DNA of 54,941 nucleotides, from NCBI GenBank assembly GCA_028281575.1, contig JANQJP010000088.1, positions 1 through 54,941 on the forward strand, written 5' to 3'. Position numbers and translations under genes: made by a program. This document shows, piece by piece, positions 19,094 to 27,569 of the stretch; positions within the stretch are counted from its first letter, which is position 1, and every line of letters begins with the position of its first letter. This DNA comes from Cellvibrionaceae bacterium (GTDB lineage Bacteria; Pseudomonadota; Gammaproteobacteria; Pseudomonadales; Cellvibrionaceae). The notes beneath the pieces were generated by a model. It was given only the letters and a program-made list of their open reading frames with translations. It searched no databases and was not told the DNA's origin.

Positions 19094-21023
19094 CAGGCAG
19101 ATCTACGCCATTTTCCATCTCAATCTCGCATTTTCATCCATCGATGAAAGTGAGCATAACGAGGTGATAGAGCAGTGCTACTGGCCGCTACTCAATATTA
19201 TTGAAAAAGAACAAATTCCACTGGGGCTGGAACTGACAGCTTACACACTCGAAAAAATTCAAGCGGTGTCGCCTGAGTGGATAGACAAATTCCGCTATTT
19301 ACTCGCAGAAAACTATTGCGAACTTTTAGCGAGCGGCGATAGTCAAATCATCGGCCCGCTGGTTCCCGCGCAGGTGAATACAAAAAATCTCGAACTGGGT
19401 CAGGCCTATTATGAACACGTACTCGGTATAGTACCGAAGCTGGCTTACGTAAATGAACAAGCAGTTTCTTCGGGTCTACTTGATATTTATTTAAATACCG
19501 GGTTCGATGCAGTAGTCGTTGAATGGGACAACCCTTACTCACATAATTCGGCTTGGTCACCGACCTTGCTGCATCGACCCCAGACACTTGAAACCGCATC
19601 AAAACGGAAAATTAAAGTTATTTGGAACAACGCTATTGCTTTTCAAAAACTGCAACGCTACGCGCATGCAGAAATTACCCAAGAGGATTATCTGAGCTAC
19701 CTCGAAAAAACCATAGTACCCACATGCACCGCATTTTGCCTTTACGGAAACGATGCAGAAGTGTTCAACTTCCGCCCGGCAAGATATGCCACAGAAGCTC
19801 AGCGAAAAACGCTCGAATGGCAAAGAATAGCCGACGTATTTACAGCGCTTAAACGAATGAATAAATTCTGTTGGGTAAAGCCAAGCGATGTGCTAACTCA
19901 GTGGCAAGATGCCGAAGCGCTAAGTATCACAACAGCGATGCATCCCATTTCTGTTAAAAAGCAAGCAAAATATAATATCACGCGATGGGGGCTCAGCGGT
20001 CGCAACGACCTGATACAAAATGCTCTTTGCTACCAGCGTTTTCACGCACTCGAAAATAAACACGAGTCCTACGACGATGAATGGCGAAAACTTTGTCGTT
20101 TATGGGCCAGCGACCTACGCACCCACCTCACCGAGCACCGTTATACCGCGCTTCTAGATAAGCTTACAGTGCATGATACTGGTGGTCGCGAATTTAATAT
20201 CGATACGCCCCCACCGGCAAACTACGAGATTACATATGAAGAAAAGCGCAGCAGGTTAACTATTCACTCTGATTCTGTACGTATTACACTAAATACCTAC
20301 CGCGGCCTGGCAATTGAATCCCTGGCTTTCGCGGAGCACGATTTTAAACCCGTATGTGGGACGCTCGCTCACGGCTATTTTGATCATATCCGCTACGGCG
20401 CGGATTTTTTTTCAAACCATCTAGTCATAGAACGGTTTAGAGCACGCGACCGGGTAACAGACTTATGCAACGCACACTTTATGCTCAGCGATGAAAACGG
20501 TCGCCTTTTAATTCACACAACCCTACCGACAGAACAAGGCAATATCGTGAAATGGTATCGTCTCGACCATTCGAAAGTAGAATGCGGATTTGAATTTACC
20601 AATAAAGTCCGCCCCGAAGCGTCATTGCGCCTTGGGTTTATCACCTTAACAAATTGCCAATACAGGCCATGGTTTGCTTGTCTTAATGGTGGTTTCGAGC
20701 AGGAGTATTTTTTAGCCGATACAGATTTTGACCACGGTGCGCCAGTATCATCTATTGTTTCCGCTAGCAGCGCACTTGGTGCAACCTCTGGAGAAATACG
20801 CTTCGGCAACGGCAATCAAGGTGTAAAACTCAGTTGGAACCCCGCTGATTGCGCGGCACTGCCTATGCTCTCGAGCAAGAAAATTAATGCGGAATATTTA
20901 AATCGACTTTGGTTTTCATTAATTGAAGCCGATGAAACATTAAAAAGCGATGGTATATTGCCATCATTTAACTATTCGATAGCTCCTTGTGACAAGCCAG
21001 CTGAAATTTCTTTTTTAGAATAG
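19077..21023 (+). CDS. Glycoside hydrolase family 57-like protein
   Basis: A 648-aa protein. It opens with IYAIFHLNLAFSSIDE, in the place of the HxH-type first GH57 motif, with only one His retained. LVPAQVN lies at the second-motif position. YVNEQAVSSGLLD near residue 124 offers a Glu as possible nucleophile, and CLYGNDAEVFNF near 222 an Asp as acid/base. The C-terminal half is a beta-rich domain as in GH57/GH38 proteins. It overlaps the ATP-grasp stop by 17 bp. Altered motif 1 makes amylase activity doubtful. It may trim or rearrange a nucleotide- or lipid-linked sugar, or be inactive. Confidence 0.62.
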   Translation: MQTMSNRQIYAIFHLNLAFSSIDESEHNEVIEQCYWPLLNIIEKEQIPLGLELTAYTLEKIQAVSPEWIDKFRYLLAENYCELLASGDSQIIGPLVPAQVNTKNLELGQAYYEHVLGIVPKLAYVNEQAVSSGLLDIYLNTGFDAVVVEWDNPYSHNSAWSPTLLHRPQTLETASKRKIKVIWNNAIAFQKLQRYAHAEITQEDYLSYLEKTIVPTCTAFCLYGNDAEVFNFRPARYATEAQRKTLEWQRIADVFTALKRMNKFCWVKPSDVLTQWQDAEALSITTAMHPISVKKQAKYNITRWGLSGRNDLIQNALCYQRFHALENKHESYDDEWRKLCRLWASDLRTHLTEHRYTALLDKLTVHDTGGREFNIDTPPPANYEITYEEKRSRLTIHSDSVRITLNTYRGLAIESLAFAEHDFKPVCGTLAHGYFDHIRYGADFFSNHLVIERFRARDRVTDLCNAHFMLSDENGRLLIHTTLPTEQGNIVKWYRLDHSKVECGFEFTNKVRPEASLRLGFITLTNCQYRPWFACLNGGFEQEYFLADTDFDHGAPVSSIVSASSALGATSGEIRFGNGNQGVKLSWNPADCAALPMLSSKKINAEYLNRLWFSLIEADETLKSDGILPSFNYSIAPCDKPAEISFLE

Positions 21024-21105
21024 CTAATTACAGTCTCCCGTTGGCTTTTTAATGTTGATAAAACATATGACTCTAACAGAATCGCTTTTTAAAACGGGAT
21101 GTAAA

Positions 21106-21213
21106 GCATGGATTGGGTACTTGTCCTAGAAACCTTCACCAGCAGGGATGCTGGTGCAGAGCCTAGATGGATGTATTTACGGCGTGTCTCTAGGACAAGT
21201 ACCCAATCCATGC
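21106..21213 (+). repeat. Foldback element 2 (type B) with NGGA-loop hairpins
   Basis: The arms (21106-21130 and 21189-21213) are perfectly complementary over 25 bp. The first core hairpin (21137-21156) is CACCAGCA-GGGA-TGCTGGTG, an 8-bp stem with a GGGA loop. The second core part reads AGATGGATGT within GCC...GGC, and TTTACGGCGTGTC is shared with the element at 23019-23130. It fills most of the gap between the GH57-like gene and the SpsF-SpsG gene, both on the plus strand, so it probably affects transcription or transcript stability there. Confidence 0.82.
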
Positions 21214-21252
21214 CTCTCCGAGCTAACGGAAAACAACGATAGTTAATATTGT

Positions 21253-22959
21253 ATGAAGATTATCGCCATTATCGGCGCACGTCTAAATTCCAGCCGCTTA
21301 CCCGGCAAGCATCTAATGACGCTCGCCGGCCTGCCTATGATTGAACGCCTGTTAGAAAGACTCCGACACTGCCAGTCACTCGACAAAATCATCCTCGCCA
21401 CAACAAAGGACGAATATAATCAGGCACTCATCGACTGGGCAAATACTAAGGTTCCATACGCGGCTTACTCCGGCGATGTAAACGATCTGGTAGGAAGAAT
21501 TGACAGTGTCGTAACATCTGAAATGCCAGATTATTTAGTATATATCTGCGGTGATTGCCCACTCGTCGAACCGAAGTTTGTGGATCATAGCTTCAATCAG
21601 CTAATAGCGCATCACGACGCCGATAGCATACACCTTAAACAGCATATAAAGAGCATCCATGAAGGCATGGAGTTTTACAGTCTTGCGGGTTGGGAAAAAC
21701 TCGTGGCCATTAGCAGCTCCGCAGAAACACGCGAACATGTCGGTTATGCAAACCGTCTTAACCCTACGCTCAACACGTTCGAAATAACAGATAGCGACGA
21801 TTTTTCATCAATAGACCATCGTATCTCCGTCGATACTCCAGCCGACTACGCTTTTATGAACGAAGTTTATACACGCTGGTACAACACCCACCCGACCACC
21901 TCCATCGTCGACTTAAAATGGGTACAAGGCGAGCTTCTCAAAGATAAGCAACTTCGTGAAATAAATAGCCACGTTACCCAAAAAAAACCGGAATTCCGCT
22001 ATCAGAAAATTTCGTTTTTCTGCCATGTAAGCGAAACCATTGGTTTAGGCCACCTCAGACGTTGTGCAACTTTGGCCGCAGGATTACAGGAACATCTGGG
22101 TGTCGGTACAAATATTCATATACAAGGCTCGCCAAGAGACCTGCCTTGGTTAAACACAAACGCTATTTGGTATCACGATTTTGATACCCTAATCGAAAAC
22201 ATACAATCAAACCAAGATAACTTACTTGTCTTCGACTTCCATCCAAGCCATATAGATAGCGACTTACTGGTAAGCACTTTACGCAAGAAAAAGAAAGTTA
22301 CCAAACCAAAAATTATCGCCTTGGATAGGCTAAGTTCTCTGCTTGACGTCGCCAATGAACTCTTTGTACCATCCTTCTACAGCAAGCTTAAACATCCAAA
22401 AATAAATTTCGGCTGGCAAAACTACTTATTGCCCAATCGCGAAGAAAAGCTAACAAAAAAACAGATATTGATACTCACCGGTGGATCAGACGCACTCCAC
22501 TACGGCCAGACCCTACCGACATTTATCGAAGAAAATATATCACCAGACTGGGATTTAATTTGGGTACAGGGTCCCTATGCAGAAGCGCCACATCTAGCTC
22601 CATCCTCGCGATGGTCACTGCTACACAACCCAGACAACATACAGGAATGTATTGCAGAGTCTGCCGTTATTTTAAGTTGTTACGGCTTATCGTTATTCGA
22701 ATCTATCGCAAGCGGCGCATTAACACTATTATTGCCTCCAAAGCATCTCTGCGACCAGGGAGAACTCGATGCATTAATAAATGCTCAAGTCTGCCTGGTC
22801 ACCACGTCAATGGAAGAACTTAAGCAACTATTGTCAGAATTAGATGATGACAGTTCAAATTCAAAAAAAATAAAACGTAATGCAGAACACCTACTAGGCA
22901 ATTGCGACGGACTAATACAATTCACTAACAGCGTCAAAAAACATCTAAACAACGCCTGA
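21253..22959 (+). CDS. Fused SpsF-like cytidylyltransferase and SpsG/PseG-like domain protein
   Basis: A 568-aa two-domain protein. Residues 1-235 are a CMP-sugar cytidylyltransferase of the SpsF/NeuA-like group, with IIGARLNSSRLPGK at 6-19 and YICGDCPLVEP near 98. Residues about 248-568 resemble SpsG/PseG, the GT-B-fold UDP-sugar hydrolases, with FFCHVSETIGLGHLRRC near 255, ILTGGSDALHYG near 407 and LSCYGLSLFESIASG near 475. Separate proteins in other pathways would release UDP before the NeuB step and add CMP after it. The fusion joins both activities around the synthase. It is the last gene of the glycan operon, after a 229-bp gap holding a foldback element. Confidence 0.85.
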   Translation: MKIIAIIGARLNSSRLPGKHLMTLAGLPMIERLLERLRHCQSLDKIILATTKDEYNQALIDWANTKVPYAAYSGDVNDLVGRIDSVVTSEMPDYLVYICGDCPLVEPKFVDHSFNQLIAHHDADSIHLKQHIKSIHEGMEFYSLAGWEKLVAISSSAETREHVGYANRLNPTLNTFEITDSDDFSSIDHRISVDTPADYAFMNEVYTRWYNTHPTTSIVDLKWVQGELLKDKQLREINSHVTQKKPEFRYQKISFFCHVSETIGLGHLRRCATLAAGLQEHLGVGTNIHIQGSPRDLPWLNTNAIWYHDFDTLIENIQSNQDNLLVFDFHPSHIDSDLLVSTLRKKKKVTKPKIIALDRLSSLLDVANELFVPSFYSKLKHPKINFGWQNYLLPNREEKLTKKQILILTGGSDALHYGQTLPTFIEENISPDWDLIWVQGPYAEAPHLAPSSRWSLLHNPDNIQECIAESAVILSCYGLSLFESIASGALTLLLPPKHLCDQGELDALINAQVCLVTTSMEELKQLLSELDDDSSNSKKIKRNAEHLLGNCDGLIQFTNSVKKHLNNA

Positions 22960-23018
22960 AACTTCAATTAAAGCCACTTTCAGTATTTTTACTACCAGAT
23001 TGAAATGGCACAATGCAA

Positions 23019-23130
23019 GAGATATGAGCTGGAGATAGGTTTAAAGACCGTCTGCCGCATGGATGCGGCAGCCGAACCCCCATGGATGGGTTTACGGCGT
23101 GTCTTTAAACCTATCTCCAGCTTGTATCTC
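23019..23130 (+). repeat. Foldback element 3 (type B) with two NGGA-loop hairpins
   Basis: The 30-base arms (23019-23048 and 23101-23130) pair at 28 Watson-Crick positions. The other two are a T-G and a G-T pair, which stay paired as G-U in RNA. The core hairpins are TGCCGCA-TGGA-TGCGGCA (23053-23070) and CCCA-TGGA-TGGG (near 23078-23090) inside GCCG...CGGC, followed by TTTACGGCGTGTC shared with element 2. It lies just past the end of the glycan operon. The gap 22960-23358 contains this element, the next one, and no gene. Confidence 0.85.
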
Positions 23131-23222
23131 GGATTACACCTACGAAATCTGATGAAATTTGAACAAGGAGTTAAAGACTATTTCGAGTAGAGAGGCAAAT
23201 ATGGTTGATTGAAGACCGCAAT

Positions 23223-23324
23223 GATCTCGCCTGGAAAAGTTTTTTCCATTCCGTGGGCCATCCATGGCCCGTCCCGCGCATACCCATAGCGCTAGTCATT
23301 ACAAAAACCTTTCCAGGCGAGATC
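23223..23324 (-). repeat. Foldback element 4 (type A) with NGGA-loop hairpins
   Basis: The 22-base arms (23223-23244 and 23303-23324) pair with one mismatch. On the minus strand the core has GGGCCA-TGGA-TGGCCC and a GCGC-closed hairpin. The outer left arm (CTCGCCTG) is shared with element 1 at 5130. The inner arm reads GAAAAG here against AGGGTG there, and the right arm changes to match. It lies 92 bp from element 3, between the convergent SpsF-SpsG and dioxygenase-GSCFA genes. Confidence 0.82.
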
Positions 23325-23358
23325 AAAGCTAAGTGTCAACTGCAAAAAATTGTAAAAA

Positions 23359-25452
23359 CTATTCCACATACATTTCTTTAAACATGGAAATCACTTTCGA
23401 AACGACTTCCCGCTTAACGTGGCGGTGATCTTCTTTCCACGCATCCAGAGCACACTCCGTTACTAACTCATAACTCGGCAAATAGTAAACACCCTCCATT
23501 TCCTGCACGAGTTGATCTATCGCCACACGCAGGACCGCTTTAGAATGCGAATTTGCCTCGATAATATGATGGGTCTCTCCCCTACCTGTCGCCAATAACG
23601 GTACTGGTGACAGAGTAACAACGAGCTTAAAGTCGGGGTTCTCAGCGCGTACCATGTTCACAAATGCTTTCATATTGTCCACATTTTCCTGCACAGTTAA
23701 GACGCGATGCCGCGCCAGGTGATAGAACCCATCTCTAGGGTTGCGCGAAATTGTTGTCCCATCGTGCAATTGCCAACATTCGTTTAGACCAGCAGTAAAA
23801 ATAAATACTTTGCTATTTAACAGTGATCGACGCACTGCGGCAATATGATTTGGATAGTCGCTTAAAAACGCTTCCTTGGATGAAAAGTAGACATTTTCTC
23901 GGTAAGGGTCGGTAATAATATTATTTTTCGCGCGACAACAGTACTTGGTAAATTCCCGATACCCAAACGCTTTTTCAGCTAACTGTTTTAAGCTGGGTGT
24001 ATTAAAGAGCAAGCCGTAATTTGCGCTGAATTTCGCATATTTATCCCCGGCCTTGTAACCGTCGACAAAAACGCCGCTCGCCGGGTCATCCGCTCTCTCT
24101 TCAACCACATAATTAAACGCTTCGGCCTGTAAAAATTCAGCTATTTCAAATGCAAAACACGAGCCCGCTGAACCTATTGGTGTTGAACGGTCCATGATTT
24201 TATGGCGGTTTACAAAAGGCAACATATCGTACTTGTTGCGTGGGTATTTCGGGTGATTTGGAATGGGCCACATCACCGCATTGGGGTCCGGTTTACCTTC
24301 TACTCGAAAACGTGTAAACGAATGTACATGTGCCTTTTCGAACTGAAGTAGGTTCTGTAGGTTCGCCAAATCTTCATGGGTAAAGTAGTTTTGCCAATTC
24401 AAATCTTTTTGAAATGAGGATTTGAGTTTGGCTATCAACTCAGGAACGGTGAAATTCAGATTTTTAAGACTGCTTTGAATAATGCCATCGTGTATTTTTT
24501 TCGCATATCTAGCGTCTTTAAAAATCACATTGAGATGATGCAACAGTGACGCGGAGTCAGCGATGATTGCTTTTTCATTTAATTCGATAAGCGTATTTGT
24601 ACTTTTATCTTTTTCCTGCACATTACATGTATGTAAGACTTTTTTTGCATAGTCTTCAAAAGGTTGGCATCCAACATCAAAATTCAACCCTTTATCGATA
24701 AGGGTTTCCCAGGGAACAGGGCTTGGCACCAAGCACAAAGTGAAGCTATAACGCACGGCATCTGGTTTAGGCAATTCGCCTCTATGCGCTCTTTGCGACG
24801 GGTTAAATAATAGTGTATCTCCCGCTTCAAATTCGATTCTCTCGGGCTTAAAGTTGATATCAAAACTTTCGACGATATCAGAAATATCGCTCTGCCGGGT
24901 ATTAATATCGTTCACAATATAGCCAGCTTCTTTAAGGCGCTGCGTGGATTCCAAATCCGCAATCCATGTTGCCGATTCATGTTCCGATGTATTATTAAAA
25001 TACGTAATGGTTTTCAAATGACAGGATGGCCCACCATCGCAGTGCCATTTTACGAAATACAGTTTTGGTGAATCTGGACCTTTGACTTCCTGCCAGCTCG
25101 CCCACATCACCGCATAATGGCTACCAAAATACGCTTTTGCCGCCGCATCCACTTCTGGAGAAAGGATCATTTTTGCAAATGGCAACATTTCCTTGTGTTG
25201 ATTAGAGTGATTTTTTTCGTGGGAAAAATGACGTAGAAAAGTATCTATTTCCTCGGGGGATAAAGCTTGCCGGAACATGCTTTTGTGTTCATCCAGTATG
25301 GCTTCGTTTGTCTTTTCAACTCCCCCGAAAGCTTGGCGAGATACTTCTCTAAGATGCCCATACTGGCACGAATTATCGTAGAAATTAAAGACTTTAAGAT
25401 GGTTACCAGGTCTTAATTGATATTTAGCTTGAATTTCATTTCGAGTCGCCAT
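23359..25452 (-). CDS. Fusion of a 2-oxoglutarate/Fe(II) dioxygenase-like domain and a GSCFA domain
   Basis: About 697 aa. The N-terminal half looks like a PhyH-type dioxygenase: KWHCDGG gives an HxD iron pair (His137, Asp139), RAHRGE the distal His (223), and VRYSF the 2-oxoglutarate Arg (234). The C-terminal half holds the literal GSCFA motif (Ser near 431), FTAGLNECW and VTLSPVPL. These are typical of the GSCFA family, SGNH-like hydrolases or acyltransferases. The start is uncertain: a TTG at 25494 lacks a ribosome-binding site, so the ATG at 25452 is chosen. It sits between the glycan operon and flagellin 2, transcribed with the latter. It may hydroxylate or acylate the flagellar glycan or its carrier; this is inference. 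Confidence 0.78.
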   Translation of the reverse strand: MATRNEIQAKYQLRPGNHLKVFNFYDNSCQYGHLREVSRQAFGGVEKTNEAILDEHKSMFRQALSPEEIDTFLRHFSHEKNHSNQHKEMLPFAKMILSPEVDAAAKAYFGSHYAVMWASWQEVKGPDSPKLYFVKWHCDGGPSCHLKTITYFNNTSEHESATWIADLESTQRLKEAGYIVNDINTRQSDISDIVESFDINFKPERIEFEAGDTLLFNPSQRAHRGELPKPDAVRYSFTLCLVPSPVPWETLIDKGLNFDVGCQPFEDYAKKVLHTCNVQEKDKSTNTLIELNEKAIIADSASLLHHLNVIFKDARYAKKIHDGIIQSSLKNLNFTVPELIAKLKSSFQKDLNWQNYFTHEDLANLQNLLQFEKAHVHSFTRFRVEGKPDPNAVMWPIPNHPKYPRNKYDMLPFVNRHKIMDRSTPIGSAGSCFAFEIAEFLQAEAFNYVVEERADDPASGVFVDGYKAGDKYAKFSANYGLLFNTPSLKQLAEKAFGYREFTKYCCRAKNNIITDPYRENVYFSSKEAFLSDYPNHIAAVRRSLLNSKVFIFTAGLNECWQLHDGTTISRNPRDGFYHLARHRVLTVQENVDNMKAFVNMVRAENPDFKLVVTLSPVPLLATGRGETHHIIEANSHSKAVLRVAIDQLVQEMEGVYYLPSYELVTECALDAWKEDHRHVKREVVSKVISMFKEMYVE

Positions 25453-25576
25453 ATCCGTACCACTACCGCCGATGTTTGTTTCACATAGTGGCAAAGGTTA
25501 TTCGACCACTATTGTTTAAAAAGAAAATTAGAATGTGATATGCATTCTTTATTACTAATTTGCGTATCGTGTTGGC

Positions 25577-25606
25577 GAAAAAAATCCGGGCAAGCCCGGA
25601 TTTTTT
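25577..25606. terminator. Rho-independent terminator after flagellin 2
   Basis: The 12-bp stem AAAAATCCGGGC / GCCCGGATTTTT has a 2-base AA spacer, runs of T follow on both strands, and it lies 14 bp past the flagellin 2 stop. It should make flagellin 2 largely monocistronic and separate it from the dioxygenase-GSCFA gene. Confidence 0.88.
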
Positions 25607-25619
25607 ATTGGCCATATTA

Positions 25620-27359
25620 CTAACCTTGTAACAACTGAAGCACTTGCTGAGGTTGCGCATTCGCCTGCGCCAACATCGCTTGCGATGCCTGCTGCAGCAC
25701 TTGCGCTCGACTCAGCATCGATGTCTCCGCAGCAAAGTCTGCGTCGACGATTCGCGATCGTGCGGCAGCTGTTTTTTCACTGACATTAGCAAGGTTAGAC
25801 ATCGTAAAGTCTAAGCGGTTGTTAATCGCACCGAGATCTGAACGCGTAGAGTTAATTTGCTCCAGCGCCACGTCAATTACGCTGATCGCAGCTTGCGCAC
25901 CAGCGGTAGTACCGATTTGAATGCCTGAGACTGAACCGCTACCTTCTGCTGAATTTTGCTCTTGCAACCCTGTGAGGGCTTCAACCGAACCCGCCGTTGC
26001 GCCATCAGCATATTTAATTGAAATACTCTCACCGCCGGTGGAACGTAAACTCAGTCGGCTTGCGTTTCCAGGAGCTTCAAAAGCGACAACACCCGTCTGA
26101 TCCGAAAGTAAATTAATGGCTTTAACAACATTATCGATATCGGCAGCAGTTGTTGAACCGACGCTGATCGCGCCAATTTCAACACCATTGATAATCAAGT
26201 CACCTGCATTGAGATCGGCAGAAGCTGTCGCTGTGAGCGTTGCACCGAGCAGGTTTCCATCATCATCCTGCACATTAACACCCAAAGCATCGAGTATCGC
26301 CGTGGTAGCACCAGTACCCGCTTCTATTTTTACGCCATTGCTATCCGAACCGGTGTCAGTAAAGACGAGACGCAAGAACTCTGTTTCGCTTGCACTCGCA
26401 GCACCTGTAGCCGACTGACCCGAAGAATTATCGACGACTTGAATACTTTGCGCACCCGCGGCACTTAATACTAACTTGCCATCGTCATTGAGCTTCGCAT
26501 CAATAGTCGTGTCTGAATTAATTCTATTAACAAGATCAGACATACTGCTGGTATTAGTAATGGTATAAACCTGATTATTGCCGTCACCATCCGTAAGCGT
26601 AAGTACTAAGTCCGTACCGGGTACTAATACACCGCTACCCGCGGCATTGGAAACATAGGAAACCAGTGACGACACTTCTGCGCTCTTGCCGTCTAGATCA
26701 GCATTAATAACCGCTAGCGCTTCATTTACCGTTGTAGATGAAGTCAACGTACTAATAGCGACATCATTAATGACGATATCATCACCATTCAATACCGTTA
26801 GGCTGGCAAATGCGGTCATAGCTTCACCGACAATATCACCGGAACTTGAACCCAGCGATGCGGTACTAAAGCCCTGAATGGATAAATCAATGGTTTGATT
26901 TGCTTCAGAACCCACTTGCAGGGCCACGTCACCCAAACTGCCATCCAATAGTGGCTGTCCATTAAAGGTGGTGGAATCCGCAATTCGATCAATTTCAGAT
27001 TTAAGTTGTTGTACCTCAGCATCGAGTGTTGCCCGGTCAACCTCTGAATAAATACCGTTCGCAGATTGAATGGCCAGTTCTCGCATACGCTGCAAAATAT
27101 TGGTTACCTCATCCAGCGCACCTTCGGCGGTTTGGATAAGTGAAACACCATCGTTTGCATTTCGTATCGCTTGATCAAGACCTCGAATTTGCGATGTTTG
27201 TCGATTGGAAATTGCCAGGCCTGCAGCATCATCACGTGCGGTATTAATTCTTCTACCAGACGCTAAGCGCTCCATAGCCTGCGACATATCATTTCCAGAC
27301 TGGACGAGTTGTCGTTGAGCGTTAAGTGCCGCAACGTTTGTGTTGATGACTAATGGCAT
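25620..27359 (-). CDS. Flagellin 2 (sigma-54 dependent)
   Basis: A 579-aa flagellin, clearly a paralogue of flagellin 1. It starts MPLVINTNVAALNAQRQL and has [22 protein letters not shown], a 300-residue variable Ser/Thr/Ala-rich middle, and the C-terminal [18 protein letters not shown] ending PQQVLQLLQG. The ATG follows a GGAGAAAA ribosome-binding site. Unlike flagellin 1, its upstream region carries a sigma-54 site and no sigma-28 site. By analogy with Vibrio FlaA it may be expressed before the FlgM checkpoint and form part of the early filament. It lies between the glycan island and the hook operon. Confidence 0.95.
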   Translation of the reverse strand: MPLVINTNVAALNAQRQLVQSGNDMSQAMERLASGRRINTARDDAAGLAISNRQTSQIRGLDQAIRNANDGVSLIQTAEGALDEVTNILQRMRELAIQSANGIYSEVDRATLDAEVQQLKSEIDRIADSTTFNGQPLLDGSLGDVALQVGSEANQTIDLSIQGFSTASLGSSSGDIVGEAMTAFASLTVLNGDDIVINDVAISTLTSSTTVNEALAVINADLDGKSAEVSSLVSYVSNAAGSGVLVPGTDLVLTLTDGDGNNQVYTITNTSSMSDLVNRINSDTTIDAKLNDDGKLVLSAAGAQSIQVVDNSSGQSATGAASASETEFLRLVFTDTGSDSNGVKIEAGTGATTAILDALGVNVQDDDGNLLGATLTATASADLNAGDLIINGVEIGAISVGSTTAADIDNVVKAINLLSDQTGVVAFEAPGNASRLSLRSTGGESISIKYADGATAGSVEALTGLQEQNSAEGSGSVSGIQIGTTAGAQAAISVIDVALEQINSTRSDLGAINNRLDFTMSNLANVSEKTAAARSRIVDADFAAETSMLSRAQVLQQASQAMLAQANAQPQQVLQLLQG

Positions 27360-27444
27360 AGCTTTTCTCCTGTAACCAACAAGTCACTAAAATTAAAAAA
27401 ACTTTTCCACAAAAAAATAAATGCAGAAAATTTTCTTTAGATTT

Positions 27445-27460
27445 TGCAACCCTTATGCCA
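27445..27460 (-). promoter_or_regulatory. Sigma-54 promoter of flagellin 2
   Basis: Minus strand: TGGCAT, 5 bases, TTGCA. This is the -24/-12 consensus TGGCAC-N5-TTGCA with one change in the -24 box. It lies 85 bp upstream of the flagellin 2 ATG. Confidence 0.78.
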
Positions 27461-27569
27461 AATAAAAAATTTACTTATATTTCAATCAGTTACGATATTT
27501 TTTTGAAGAAAAAACACACACTATAAATAAAAGCGGCAACTTTTGTCGGTCTCGCTAGAAACGGCCGGC

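Noticed and set aside
23005-23190. Open frame of 61 codons across foldback element 3
   Set aside because: It lies almost wholly in the element, and its composition follows the hairpins. No ribosome-binding site, and the two arms encode unrelated residues.
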